From Richelia intracellularis HH01 (lineage in GTDB: Bacteria; Cyanobacteriota; Cyanobacteriia; Cyanobacteriales; Nostocaceae): a stretch of 64,000 nucleotides of DNA. A model generated the notes under the pieces. That model saw only the letters and a list, made by a program, of their open reading frames with translations. It had not been told where the DNA came from and searched no databases. The translations under genes were made by a program, and so were the position numbers. Below, one piece after another: positions 49,707-60,609 of this stretch; positions within the stretch are counted from its first letter, which is position 1; every line of letters begins with the position of its first letter. The stretch is taken from assembly GCF_000350105.1 (NCBI RefSeq), contig NZ_CAIY01000085.1:1-64000 (forward strand). Reading direction: 5' to 3'.

Positions 49707-51621
49707 ATAAATTTACACCTATAAATAAATATTTTTTAGATTAGTGCTAGATTATAGCAATTATAAGTTGTGATATAATACTCCCATTGCCGTGGTTATG
49801 AATATCAGTTTGCTATTCATAAGTCAAAGGATACACTTAAGCATCTAAGTTATATTAAGGATATGACAATAGTTATTAGTAATTTACATGAATCATTGTT
49901 ATTCATTGACTATAAAAATCATTATTTTTAACAAATTTTTTTGTTCTGAAAGGGGTATGGTATCTTTTTAGTTAATGATGTATTTCTAAGAGAAAATGTG
50001 GCAATATATTCAAACTATATAAAATAAGCAAGCCTTATATAATATGAATACATATGCCAATGAGAAATCTCATTATCTCACATGTTATTATTCAATGTAA
50101 AAGATATACTTGCCAAAGATAATCTTTACTGTTCTGACTATTAATCATTAACTCAGGTATTTTTTCGTTCCATATTTATATCTAAGTTTAAATTATGTTT
50201 GGGTCAAATATTTTAAGATACAGCCATAAATATATGCATATATTAAATTAAATATCCATATAAGGAAATTAACTCTCATATGAAAATATCAGATAAACTG
50301 CTTTTTAGAAATTAATTAATTTTTTGATTATAGTTAGTCCACAATTATAAGTTGTGTATTCTTCTATATCCTAAATTCTAGTATCATCTTGGTTTCCTAA
50401 ATAGGATAATTATTAACTAGCAAATTATTTAAGATTTATCACTTAGTGATTTTTTTAGGTAATAGGTTTATGAATAATTGGCAAGTTAATATTGCTATCT
50501 TAATAATTTTGCTTTAACAGAAATTACTACAAAGCAAATGAATTAATTGTAGCAGTATATTGGGATGCTGATATTTAAAAGGGCAATCTGTAGGAAATAA
50601 TTTATTTTAGCAAGTTAGTATCTCCAAGCAGTACTTAAAACATCATTCAATCCGAAACCATAATATGTTGAAAATTAGTGCTATTTATTTTTATTTTATA
50701 TATGCTTATACTTCGTATTTATCATAAAAGAAGAAGACAAACTACTCAAGCAATACTAACTTTTTCCTATTAGAATCAATAATTAGCAAGTTTCAAATTG
50801 TATACTCTAGTATTATGTGGTTAAATTAGCAAAATTCAAACACTCTGAAATATATTAATGCTTCTATAGTTAATGAATATCTGTTACTAAATATTATAAT
50901 TTCTGGTGTTTTTTTTGCCGATACCCTATCAGTAGTTAACAATTCTGTATCTTATCATCTGGATGAACCCAGTTTTTCTATTCAATACATACCATAGAAT
51001 ATTCTTTTATCAGTAGCAATCATACTTTATATTGGTTGTAAGTTAATTACTACTTATTATCATCTTATCCATATCAGAAATTATCTAATTGGTAGTAAAG
51101 ATTATTTTTATCTCATGACAGATGCAAAAATATAGTTGAAAGTCAAAGATACTATTAGTATATTAGTACCTAGTGTACTAATGTACACGCTCAGGATTCC
51201 TGAAAGGGTTTATTCTTTTGATGGTTTTAACACTATATAAGTTTATAAGAATCTCTTATCTTTGCCAGTATAGTAATAAAGTATTTATTTCTTTGAATAC
51301 CATACTCAGCCCTATCTCATCTGTTTATGGGGTATGAGTGAATAGTAGCAAGGCTTATAATATACTTGTCAAGTAAAGATTATGATTACCGTTCCAACTT
51401 AAAAATACTTCTTAAGATATTTGAGTTAAAAATTTTTGGTTATTACAAATAGTAACTGCAGTTCATTTGGTTAGGGTTAGTAACTAATAAATCTACTAAT
51501 AAAAGCTTATAAGATAAACTATCCTGAATGAGTTTTTCCCAATAATTATAAACAAACAACTACCTACCAGTAGGTTTTGGTAGTAGCAACTGAAAATACT
51601 ATTGTTTTAATCATTAGATAA
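49707..51621. other. 1.9-kb gene-free region downstream of kdp
   Basis: No gene or RNA recognised on either strand. This is where a kdpD gene might be expected after kdpC; I see no histidine-kinase or KdpD motif. Confidence 0.5.
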
Positions 51622-51782
51622 CTAGGGATTTTTAAAAAGTATCACTGGTACACCAGGCTCCATTATTATCTTAACCTCCATATCCTCAACTTAAGTGTTG
51701 TATTGCTAAATCTAATAAACTATTATCCAGATCTACATACCTAGCCATAATTACTATCACCCTATTTTCACTTTTGGGTGGT
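51622..51782 (-). pseudogene. frameshifted coding relic downstream of kdpC
   Basis: On the minus strand MARYVDLDNSLLDLAIQHL continues, after a one-base frame change, as EDMEVKIIMEPGVPVILFKNP and a stop at 51624-51622. The two halves read as one protein end, so a single-base indel is likely. I do not recognise the family; it might derive from a gene once linked to kdp. Confidence 0.4.
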
Positions 51783-52142
51783 ATATAAAAACCATTTACT
51801 AATTAACACCCATATTTTGAATACATCTGGTTAGTTGATATGAGAAAGCAGAGTTTTATTTACTATGAGTAACTATGTGAACTCTATAATATAGTCTTCA
51901 TCTGCGATATTATCACTGGATCTGTAAATAAGGGAAACCTTGTCTTTAAAAGTTTTTTATGGTAAATAGTTTGACCATGAAAATTAATAAGAGATGGTAT
52001 TGGTTAACCAATTTGAATATTATAGGTAACTTTATAATGTAATTACCAACACAAACGGCCAATACCCTTTTTCTAAGTTCTGGTTAGGTTAGGTAGCCCC
52101 TACTAAAAAAATTGAAATAATTACTTTTCTGGTTAATGTCTC
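51783..52142. other. intergenic after kdpC
   Basis: AT-rich, nothing recognised. Confidence 0.4.
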
Positions 52143-52745
52143 TTAATTTTGTTGGCGGCTAAAATCTTGTACATCCAGAGCATAATTCAGCCTTAGGATA
52201 TTTATTCCTGGCTCTCCAAAAATGCCTAAGAACTTTTTGTCTGTATACTTTTGAAGTAAAACAAATATTTCATCTGGCCTAATATTACGACTACTAGCTA
52301 CTCTGGGTAATTGTTTTATAGCAGCATTAAGGGAAATATGAGGGTCCAATCCAGAGCCGGAGGCATAAATTAATTCAGGTAGTATTGCTGTGTCCTCTTC
52401 TTGTAGAAGTTCCAATTCTTCTTTAATCCTCTGTATTAATTTATTATCGCCAGGAGATAAGTTACTTCCCCCAGATATACCTCTCGGTTCTCCAGCATTA
52501 CCTTGGGCATAATTTATTACACTAGGACGGCTATGAAAATACTTATCTGTAATAAATTGCTGACCGATTAAAACTGAACCAATGGGTTTACCATTAAAAT
52601 TGCTAGTTCTTATGCTGCCATTAGCCTGGAAATTAAATACAGTTTGACCTATACCAAAAATAGCAAAAGGATAGATAATTGCCAACAACAACCATAGGAT
52701 TAATACTATACGTATTATCCTGCTTGTCTCTCGAATATAAATCAT
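52143..52745 (-). CDS. kdpC: potassium-transporting ATPase subunit C
   Basis: Single-pass subunit that stabilises the KdpA-KdpB complex. The 200-residue protein has an N-terminal helix (about residues 10-32) followed by a periplasmic domain with the family motifs GSVLIGQQF, YFHSRPSVINY, and ASGSGLDPHISLNAAIKQLPRVA. Unlike KdpA and KdpB here, these motifs look fully conserved. It is the third gene of kdpA-kdpB-kdpC, 90 nt after kdpB. Confidence 0.94.
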   Translation of the reverse strand: MIYIRETSRIIRIVLILWLLLAIIYPFAIFGIGQTVFNFQANGSIRTSNFNGKPIGSVLIGQQFITDKYFHSRPSVINYAQGNAGEPRGISGGSNLSPGDNKLIQRIKEELELLQEEDTAILPELIYASGSGLDPHISLNAAIKQLPRVASSRNIRPDEIFVLLQKYTDKKFLGIFGEPGINILRLNYALDVQDFSRQQN

Positions 52746-52835
52746 TACTTCTTGCCAAAAAATAAATTACTTGTTCTACTTATCTATTTCTGGGGTAATT
52801 ATTACAGATTACCCTTATTTTATGATTCTGTTTTC

Positions 52836-54869
52836 TTATACAAACCCGATGTTTTTTATTGCCATATCTAGCAATTTTATTGTCACAAGTGGTATAAATA
52901 ATCCTCCTAAACCATAAATCAACATATTAATTTGAAAAATTTCATTGGTTGCAATTGAGCGGAACTTTATACCCCTTAAAACTAAGGGTATAAATGCAAA
53001 TACGGCAATCACATTATAAATAAGCAGTGATAACACCGCAGAATTGGTATTGCTAAGTTGTATGAAGTTAAATCTTCCCAGATTTAATGGAGTAAATAAC
53101 ATTGGTAACACTGCTAAGTATTTACCAATGTTGTTGGTCAGGGAAAATAGAGTTAGTGCTCCACTGGTCATCAGTAATTGCTTACCAATAGCAACTATTT
53201 CAATTAATTTAGTAGGATCGGAGTCTAAATCTACAATCCTGGCAGTAAGTCTTGCTGCTTGAGTACCTGCATTCATTGCTAGACTAATGTCTGCTTGTGA
53301 TAATGCAGGTACATCATTATTGCCTTCTCCTGTCATTGCTACTAACTTACCTTGTGATTGTTGCTGGCGGATTACAGCAATTTTGTCGTTTGGAGTAGCT
53401 TCAGCAATAAAGTCATCAATGCCTGCTTCCCTAGAAATGACACCAGCTGTTATCTGATTATCTCCAGTGACCATAATGGTATAAATACCCAACTTTTTTA
53501 ATTTATAAAAGCGATCACGTATTCCTGGTTTAACAACATCCTTAAGATAAATAACCCCATAAATCTCATTGTCACGACAAACTACCAAGGGTGTACCACC
53601 TTGGAGAGCAATACGTTCACAAGCTGTATTTAATTCTGAAGAGAATTTGTGATATTGAGCACCGACAAATTCTCTAATTGCACTTAACGAACCTTTTCTT
53701 ACTTTGCTATTGTTGGGTAGGTTTGTTCCGCTTATCCGGGTGGTGGTAGAAAAATAAACTGCTCCGCACTGCTGGGGCTCAAAATCAATTTTTGCTCCCC
53801 ATTGTTCTGCTAGACGAAAAATAGATTTACCCTCCAACGTGTCATCGAATAAACTTGCCGCCATAGCCATTGCTGCCACCTCGGAACCTAAGTGGTTGCA
53901 AATAGGGATAAAGTCTTCTGCCAGACGGTTACCTAAGGTAATTGTGCCGGTTTTATCTACTACTAATGTATTAACACCAATACATTGTTCCAAATCGTCA
54001 CTACTTGCAATAACATTTGCGTTAGTGATGTTATCTATTGTAGCAATGCTCATAGTACTCAGTGATGTTACAACATTAACGGGTATTAAGGATACAAGTA
54101 GTGAAACTAAGAAAGTTACACTGATTGGCATTCCAAGATAAGTAGTAAATGAAGATAATGTAATGACCACACATAGGAAAATTATTGTCAGGATTGACAG
54201 TAATATTTGTAAGGCAATTTCGTTGGAGTTTTTACATTCTCGCTTTCCTATCATTACATTAATCATCCTGGCAACAAGTCCTTGTCCAGGATTGGCTGTC
54301 ACACGAATTATCAATTCATCCGAAATGATTCGTGTACCCTCAGTTACAGAACTTGCCACTTCAGAACCCAATTCTTTAATTACTAATGTAGATTCTCCTG
54401 TAATAAAGGATTCATCGACTGAACCTACACCTAAAACTACTTCCCCATCAGCAGGGATAATATCTCCAGCAACAACATATATTGTATCACCCCTACGCAA
54501 ACTAGCAGATGGTACCTCTGTAATTACACCATCTGCTGATAACTTTTTGCTTATAGTTCCCGATTGTAGTAATTGCAATCGTTTTGCTTTTGCTTTTAAC
54601 TTAGCTTGGGCTAGCGCTTTCCCTAAATTACCCCCATAAATATTCAACAATAATAGCAGTGTTACCAAACCATTAAAAGTATGAGAATTTGAGTTATTAA
54701 GCTCTCCAAATAAATTAGGAAAGATTGTTATCAAAAAAGTAATAATTGTTCCTAACCATACAATTAAGAATGTTGGATTTTGAATTGCCGAACGAGGATT
54801 GAGTTGTAAAAAAGCGTCTATTAGAGCTTGGGAATAAATTTTCTGGGAATTGAGTTTTGACTGCTTCAT
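52836..54869 (-). CDS. kdpB: potassium-transporting ATPase subunit B, divergent
   Basis: P-type ATPase subunit of the high-affinity K+ pump. From the ATG at 54869 it is 677 residues. The phosphorylation site DKTGT (Asp305), TGES, and VTGDNQITAGVISREAGIDDFIAEATP are present. Several motifs I remember as near-invariant differ: the TGDGxNDAPAL hinge reads TGEGNNDVPAL, the segment after LIP in the fourth helix reads VNVVTSLSTMS where IPTTIGGLLSAIG is usual, and the early NFAEA motif reads NLGKA. The frame is intact throughout. It follows kdpA by 62 nt and precedes kdpC. Either the pump has changed in mechanism or selection on it is weak. Confidence 0.92.
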   Translation of the reverse strand: MKQSKLNSQKIYSQALIDAFLQLNPRSAIQNPTFLIVWLGTIITFLITIFPNLFGELNNSNSHTFNGLVTLLLLLNIYGGNLGKALAQAKLKAKAKRLQLLQSGTISKKLSADGVITEVPSASLRRGDTIYVVAGDIIPADGEVVLGVGSVDESFITGESTLVIKELGSEVASSVTEGTRIISDELIIRVTANPGQGLVARMINVMIGKRECKNSNEIALQILLSILTIIFLCVVITLSSFTTYLGMPISVTFLVSLLVSLIPVNVVTSLSTMSIATIDNITNANVIASSDDLEQCIGVNTLVVDKTGTITLGNRLAEDFIPICNHLGSEVAAMAMAASLFDDTLEGKSIFRLAEQWGAKIDFEPQQCGAVYFSTTTRISGTNLPNNSKVRKGSLSAIREFVGAQYHKFSSELNTACERIALQGGTPLVVCRDNEIYGVIYLKDVVKPGIRDRFYKLKKLGIYTIMVTGDNQITAGVISREAGIDDFIAEATPNDKIAVIRQQQSQGKLVAMTGEGNNDVPALSQADISLAMNAGTQAARLTARIVDLDSDPTKLIEIVAIGKQLLMTSGALTLFSLTNNIGKYLAVLPMLFTPLNLGRFNFIQLSNTNSAVLSLLIYNVIAVFAFIPLVLRGIKFRSIATNEIFQINMLIYGLGGLFIPLVTIKLLDMAIKNIGFV

Positions 54870-54931
54870 AAGCAAAAGGAGAACATGAGGATGAAATCAA
54901 TTTAAATACATTAGACAGTGATTACTATGCT

Positions 54932-56623
54932 CTATCCACCAGAAGTTAATTTAACTCCTTCAGCAATTGAACCCAAGAGAATTACTGGTAAAAAAATTAA
55001 GGTTGTTAAGACCAACATTAATCCTGCAGTCCAACCAGTAAAAAGTAGGGAATCTATTTTGATATTGTCAAAACTTGGAGATAGGATTGGCTTATTTGTC
55101 ATACTTGCAGCGACTATAAGCATTGCAATAATTGGTACATAATGTCCAATAATCATACTTAAACTAGTACTTAAATTCCACCATAGACTATTATTATTTA
55201 ATTCAGTAAAGGTATTGGCGTTGTTACTACTAGCAGATGCATATTCATAAATCACCTGTGAAAAAATATGGAAATCAGGATTAGGAATTCCTATTAATGA
55301 TATGTGGTTTAATAATGTAATAGCACTGGGAATCAAAATTGCCATAGGATGAATTAGTAAAACTAAGCCAACTAATAAAATTTCCTTGTACTCAATTTTT
55401 TTACCTGCAAAGGTGGGAGTGTTACCCACCAGTAATTCCGCTAAAAATGCTGCCAAAATTAGATACATGAACATATGAATAATCCCAGTGCCAATTCCCC
55501 CCCAGGGACTCTGCAAAAGCAAGTTAAATAGAGTAGCAAAACCTCCATTTGGTAACAAAGAATTATGTATGCCATTCATAGCACCACACATAGTTGCAGT
55601 ACTGAGCATAGCCCACAATATTGTTTGACTGATACCAAAGCGGACTTCTTTCCCTTCTAAATTTGGAGTCCCTCCATTTCCTCCCAAAATATTATTAATG
55701 AGAGGATTACCTTCATATTCACCTACTAAAGAGATTCCCAACATTACGACAAAAATAATAAATATCATCCAGAATAAAAACCAAGCTAGCTTAATATTTC
55801 TAGCAAAAAAGCCATAAGTGTGAATAAGGGCATTCGGTATGGCCGCCATTGCTAGTATTTCTATTAAATTTGACGCCCCATTGGGGTTCTCGAAAGGATG
55901 AGCAGAGTTAGCTGTAAAAAATCCTGCCCCATTATTTCCCAACATTTTGATTATTTCAAATGTGGCTACAGGTCCAACAGCAATATATTGGGTTTCCCCC
56001 TCTAAAGTACTGACTACTACAGGAGGAGATAGAGTTTGAGGAACACCAGTAATTATTAAAGCAATCGCTCCTATTATCGATATTGGCAAGAATATATAGG
56101 TAATACCTTTAGTAATGTCCACATAGAAATTGCCTAGAGGCCTACCAGTGAACCCCCGTATGACAGCAATTCCTGCAGCTAAGCCTGTAGCTGCAGAGCT
56201 AAACATTAAGAAACCCAACCCAGCTATTTGACTAAAATAGCTAAATGTATTTTCACCTGCATAGTGTTGGATATTTGTACTAGTTAGAAATGAAATTGTT
56301 GTATGTAAAGTTAAATCCCAACTGGGGGGCCCTAAGTTTGTGGGATTACAAGGCAAATTTTTTTGATTAGCAAGTATAAAATACACAGCAACAGCCATGC
56401 ATAAATTCATACCTATTAAAGCTCTAATATATTGCCAAGCAGTCATGTTGTATTCAGGAGAAATTCCCCCTAAAAGATATATTGCTTGTTCTAGAGGCTT
56501 CAAGAATGATTGAAGTATGTTTTTACTTTTGGTGAATACATCAAATATATATCTTCCTAAAAAAGGAGAAATGGCAATAATGAGAGAAATAGTTATTCCA
56601 ATTTGAAAGAAGCCCTGTCCCAT
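54932..56623 (-). CDS. kdpA: potassium-transporting ATPase subunit A, divergent
   Basis: Channel-like K+-binding subunit of the Kdp pump. The likely start is the ATG at 56623 (MGQGFFQIGI), giving 563 residues; the longer frame from a TTG at 56659 is less family-like. About ten helices and four filter regions are recognisable: TNIQHYAGENTFSYFSQ, GNNGAGFFTANSAHPFENP, TMCGAMNGIHNSL and SSNNANTFTEL. Against E. coli KdpA as I remember it, the second filter has Ala for the middle Gly of NGGGFF, and the fourth has Ala for the filter Gly of NNNGSAF; GRTPE also reads GNTPT. The rest is well conserved and uninterrupted. First gene of the operon. Confidence 0.92.
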   Translation of the reverse strand: MGQGFFQIGITISLIIAISPFLGRYIFDVFTKSKNILQSFLKPLEQAIYLLGGISPEYNMTAWQYIRALIGMNLCMAVAVYFILANQKNLPCNPTNLGPPSWDLTLHTTISFLTSTNIQHYAGENTFSYFSQIAGLGFLMFSSAATGLAAGIAVIRGFTGRPLGNFYVDITKGITYIFLPISIIGAIALIITGVPQTLSPPVVVSTLEGETQYIAVGPVATFEIIKMLGNNGAGFFTANSAHPFENPNGASNLIEILAMAAIPNALIHTYGFFARNIKLAWFLFWMIFIIFVVMLGISLVGEYEGNPLINNILGGNGGTPNLEGKEVRFGISQTILWAMLSTATMCGAMNGIHNSLLPNGGFATLFNLLLQSPWGGIGTGIIHMFMYLILAAFLAELLVGNTPTFAGKKIEYKEILLVGLVLLIHPMAILIPSAITLLNHISLIGIPNPDFHIFSQVIYEYASASSNNANTFTELNNNSLWWNLSTSLSMIIGHYVPIIAMLIVAASMTNKPILSPSFDNIKIDSLLFTGWTAGLMLVLTTLIFLPVILLGSIAEGVKLTSGG

Positions 56624-57377
56624 ATATGAATAATTATTGTAGGATTTTATTCCAGCCAAATATGGCTAAAAACTATTAAATTTGTAAAACAATAAATATA
56701 TTAATTGTATTTAGTTAATCTGTGATTTTTAATTCATCATGTCATTAGCTAAGTTGGTTTTAGTTGGTTTTCAATAAACTTATTCAGTACATCTGTATAT
56801 TTAGTATGAATTCTTTGGTCTATTATTGTGCTTTGAGTACAGTATTAATACAATTCGAATTATACAAATTTATCTTAATTATTGCTTAATATCCTAGTTA
56901 TTACTTAATTATTACAACTAACCACTTAGAAGTTAAAGTCTTAACAACTAATTTAGTAAGTTCGGAAAGAAATCAAAACTAACTTTCTTGATAGTTGAGC
57001 TAAGAGACTTCCTACTGGTTTGACCTACCATAATATAAAGCAAATAATCCATAGCGCTAGCAAACGTCATTATATAGATTTACAATGTGGGTGCTAAAAG
57101 TATACAGTGCTTGGTTTTATTTTTCGCATAGCTTCCAAACGGTAATATTCTCATCTAATGAATATAACCCTCTCACACTAACTACAATGACTACAGAGGC
57201 TGATTTTATATGGTATAATAAGCAAAGATATTTAAGACTACAGGAATTTATTAATCTGCAGCTAAATAATTATTCTTTCTAAAACATATCCAAAGTAAAG
57301 TTTTTAGATTTGAACATGAGATTAATCTAACATTCACCATGCAATGGCAAATTTGATAATACTTAATTCTAAATGTA
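56624..57377. other. divergent region between kdpA and rluD
   Basis: Should carry the kdp and rluD promoters. A 65-codon frame at 57085-57282 is not supported. I see no obvious operator and no kdpDE-like gene. Confidence 0.45.
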
Positions 57378-58313
57378 GTGGATGCAATTAGCTTAAAAGT
57401 CAAAATTACAGGGGAACGTTTAGATCGTTATCTTTCACAAGAGTTGTGTTTTTTATCTCGTTCTCGCATTCAACAGTTAATTAAACAAGGCAGAGTCAAG
57501 TTAAATGGTTGGATTTGCACTTCCAAAAAAATTACTGTCAAAGTAGGTGATCAAATTGCCATAGAAGTTCCATCACCTACAGCCATGTTACTGGAGCCGC
57601 AGGATATACCTTTAGATATCCTGTATGAAGATAAACAACTAATCATTATTAACAAACCAGCAAATATGGTGGTTCATCCCGCCCCAGGTCATCCAGATGG
57701 TACGTTGGTAAACGCAGTATTGGCTCATTGTCGACACTTGCCAGGGATTGGTGGGGTACAACGCCCAGGAATAGTTCATAGACTAGATAAAAATACAACA
57801 GGGGCAATCGCAATTGCAAAAACGGAACTAGCCCATCAAAACTTACAGGCACAACTCAAGACTAAAATTGCACGTAGGGAGTACCTAGGTGTGGTTCATG
57901 GTGTACCGAAAATACAAAAGGGTACAGTAGACATACCTATTGGTCGACACCCCGTAGAACGCAAGAAAATGTCTGTTGTTCCTATAGAAAAAGGGGGGCG
58001 GGTCGCCACTACCCACTGGCACATTAAGGAACGCCTTGGAAAATATACCTTAATGCATTTTCAGTTAGAGACTGGACGTACCCACCAGATACGCGTCCAT
58101 AGTGCATACATTGGTTGTCCCATTGTTGGTGATCCTGTATATGGTTCTAGTCGTTCTATAGGCTTTAATTTGTGCGGACAAGTACTACATGCCTGGAAAT
58201 TGACACTGCAACATCCTGTTTCGGGGGAATGGATTGAAATAATTGCACCTGAACCTAGGGAATTTACCAGTTTCATAGGAATATTGCAAAAGCGTAATGG
58301 GAAAAACATTTAG
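57378..58313 (+). CDS. RluA/RluD-family pseudouridine synthase
   Basis: Isomerises uridines to pseudouridine in 23S rRNA. The 311-residue product has an N-terminal S4 RNA-binding domain (RLDRYLSQELCFLSRSRIQQLI, quoted loosely, residues 14-35), then the catalytic domain with the active-site aspartate in IVHRLDKNTTGAIAIAK (Asp137) and the motif ETGRTHQIRVHSAYIG near residue 233. The start is GTG at 57378. An S4 domain and this layout match RluD-type enzymes, which act on helix 69 of 23S rRNA, but specificity cannot be read from sequence. It converges on cpcG, with a shared hairpin between the two. Confidence 0.94.
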   Translation: MDAISLKVKITGERLDRYLSQELCFLSRSRIQQLIKQGRVKLNGWICTSKKITVKVGDQIAIEVPSPTAMLLEPQDIPLDILYEDKQLIIINKPANMVVHPAPGHPDGTLVNAVLAHCRHLPGIGGVQRPGIVHRLDKNTTGAIAIAKTELAHQNLQAQLKTKIARREYLGVVHGVPKIQKGTVDIPIGRHPVERKKMSVVPIEKGGRVATTHWHIKERLGKYTLMHFQLETGRTHQIRVHSAYIGCPIVGDPVYGSSRSIGFNLCGQVLHAWKLTLQHPVSGEWIEIIAPEPREFTSFIGILQKRNGKNI

Positions 58314-58322
58314 GAAGACACA

Positions 58323-58383
58323 AGTCATTAGTCACTAAATATAAACCCTTGTATAAAAAGTCTTATTATATTGACTAATGACT
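58323..58383. terminator. bidirectional hairpin between rluD and cpcG
   Basis: AGTCATTAGTCA (58323-58334) and its exact complement (58372-58383) flank a 37-nt AT-rich loop in the 116-nt gap between convergent genes. Position suggests a shared terminator, although T runs are weak. Confidence 0.45.
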
Positions 58384-58429
58384 AATAGCTAAATATTAAG
58401 AGCGGGGATTATAATAAATGGTTTCTAAT

Positions 58430-59215
58430 CTATCGGGTAGTTACTAATTGATCAGTTTCTATTTTCCGATAAGGTACACTGCTTGCAATGTCAATATTCA
58501 TTGCAGATACCCTTGGTGGCGGATTTCCCTTAGCACTACTTATGCCCTGTACCATTGCCAAGTAATTTGCTGGGTCACCAGGTTTAATTTTCTTCTCTTG
58601 TGGAATGTAACTGCGGACAACATTCTGCCAAATAATTTGTGGAAAACCTAGCTGAGCACGATGGTATTCATTGTAACGTGGAGACTTGATGTTAAATGGC
58701 AACTCACCTTTAGAACGACCAGGAAGTACTCGACGACGCTGATATGGCAAGGTATTATAGCCGAAATTTTCCAGATACTCTTCGCTATCTAAAAGTTCAT
58801 CTATGAAACCCTGAAGACCTTTGCTTGCTACTATAACTCCCCAAGCTAGCTTTTCTCGTTCACTATAAATATCTCTTCCCAAAACCCTTTGAACACAATG
58901 TTCTACAAAACGATAATTATTATTGAGATTGTAGAAGCTTTTTTTATATGTATCTGATAGTAATAAACCTCGGACAAAATCTCGTACAGTAATTTGACCG
59001 TTACGGAGCTGAGACTCCAAAAATGGTTCACGATCACTGATAAAAGCATGAAAAAATATCTGACGATATGCTACTTCGATTAATACATTCATGTCTGTAC
59101 TAGACAGCAAATTTTCTGTCGAGTAAATCTTAGGCTGTTCATCACTTCCAGCTTCAAATCCATTTACCCTTTGATTCTGAGTGGAAGGAGTATATGTTAA
59201 TAGTGGTATGGACAC
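58430..59215 (-). CDS. cpcG: phycobilisome rod-core linker polypeptide
   Basis: Attaches phycocyanin rods to the allophycocyanin core of phycobilisomes on the thylakoid surface. The start is GTG at 59215 because GGAGG lies 7 nt upstream on the minus strand and gives [17 protein letters not shown], the normal CpcG N-terminus; the frame's upstream ATG at 59266 does not fit the family. The 261-residue protein holds the linker domain at about 40-180: [61 protein letters not shown] and [23 protein letters not shown] (the last quoted in part). The C-terminal region ends near VPYRKIE. No rod genes (cpcBA) adjoin it. A linker pseudogene lies upstream. Confidence 0.94.
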   Translation of the reverse strand: MSIPLLTYTPSTQNQRVNGFEAGSDEQPKIYSTENLLSSTDMNVLIEVAYRQIFFHAFISDREPFLESQLRNGQITVRDFVRGLLLSDTYKKSFYNLNNNYRFVEHCVQRVLGRDIYSEREKLAWGVIVASKGLQGFIDELLDSEEYLENFGYNTLPYQRRRVLPGRSKGELPFNIKSPRYNEYHRAQLGFPQIIWQNVVRSYIPQEKKIKPGDPANYLAMVQGISSAKGNPPPRVSAMNIDIASSVPYRKIETDQLVTTR

Positions 59216-59933
59216 GTAAGAGCCTCCAAAAATATTGTCATTAAACTTAACAACCCTACAACACATCTTAGATGGAGTAGTTTCACTGCAAAATAGGATT
59301 CTGACAAAACTTTATCAAACTTAACTTGTTCTTTTAAGACTTTCAGGGCAATATGTGAATAAACTTCCCAAATATACAAATTTGTACTTATCATCTCGTA
59401 AATTAGGGCGTCTATATCTACTCACTGCAAATTGTATATTTGCCAATTTGATGTGCGGTGTAATTTTGATATTTAAATCATCCATATATATCCCTATATT
59501 TAGAGTCTTAGGGAAGAATAATTTCATATCTAGGAATTAGTTTCTAAATAACACAACTCTTATCAGGAAAATATTTTGGTGGGGTGTACATTGGCATATA
59601 GTTGCAGTCTATATAGTTATGTTGTTTATATCCAAAAAAGAATATATGCACAAAGTATATCAAAGCTAATATCCTTTGTATGCTAGCGCTAGTATCCATA
59701 CCTTAAGAAATAGCTCAAGAGAACTAATAGGTGAATTTTTTAAAGTAAATATGACTCTATTTAGTTAGCTTCTCATGGGAACTATTTTGGGATATGCAAG
59801 GATACAATAGATTAATAATATATGTAATTGAAGCTATAGCTGATTACGTATATTAAATATAATAACTACAAATAGTAACATAATTATACTAGCTATATTT
59901 TTACCATTAAAATTCTGCATAAAATCAGACTAG
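59216..59933. other. cpcG upstream region
   Basis: Carries the cpcG leader and promoter. Overlapping frames of 61-68 codons on both strands at 59197-59540 look like noise. No other feature seen. Confidence 0.45.
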
Positions 59934-60412
59934 TTAAAGGATTATGAACTGATCACTCTCATTTCTAATGATGACATCAGGTAATTTGTAGAGGTAATAT
60001 TTATCATAACGAGCCATGCAAGCAATATCACCTTGAATCTGGTGGAGTTCAGATGTTTCGTCGTTGATAGAGAAATATATTATAGCTAAAACAACTGATG
60101 TACTCATTCTTGTTGAGCAGATCTAATTGCCAATATGCTTGATCAGGATAATTGCTCTCGTTCACTGTATACTTTTCCAATCTAAAACTCTTTGTATATA
60201 CATTTTTACAAAACAATAATTTATTAGTTTTATAATTTCGGGAGCGAAAAATATCAGATGTTGCTAATCTCTGAATGGAAGACCTCAAATTAATTTCACC
60301 AGAAAGTAACTGGGATTCCAAAAACTCTGACAACTACATTAGAGCCATCTATTGCTCATTAAAAATCTGTCTATGAGCAACTGATATTAGGTAATCCACT
60401 TCTGGTGGTTAT
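59934..60412 (-). pseudogene. decayed phycobilisome linker gene
   Basis: The minus-strand frame at 60333-60049 reads SEFLESQLLSGEINLRSSIQRL, matching [22 protein letters not shown] of the intact cpcG. It ends FSYNIFLYQRR, matching [11 protein letters not shown]. Upstream the similarity continues as LISVAHRQIFNEQ followed by two in-frame stops. Downstream, in another frame, DIACMARYDKYYLYKLPDVII runs to a stop at 59936-59934. The middle is badly degraded. This is a second linker gene, CpcG-like or another rod linker, now dead. Confidence 0.8.
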
Positions 60413-60609
60413 AGGAGATTCTTTCTAGAAGTAGAATAGGTTAATAGAGATATTACCATGCAAAAACTCTCCTTTTTCTAATTTATAAATAAGGAGAATA
60501 ACATAATATAACTTACAATCCTCCAATGGCTAATAGCTTATTAAATTCTAATAATGGAAAGACTTAATTGTAATTTTTCATAACCTATTAGATAGTTTAC
60601 ATTTTGTAA

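Noticed and set aside
57085-57282. 65-codon plus-strand frame before rluD
   Set aside because: Lies in the presumed promoter region and has no protein-like conservation I can identify.
59197-59540. Three overlapping short frames upstream of cpcG
   Set aside because: They overlap each other on both strands and the cpcG leader; the GGAGG-GTG start of cpcG explains the region better.
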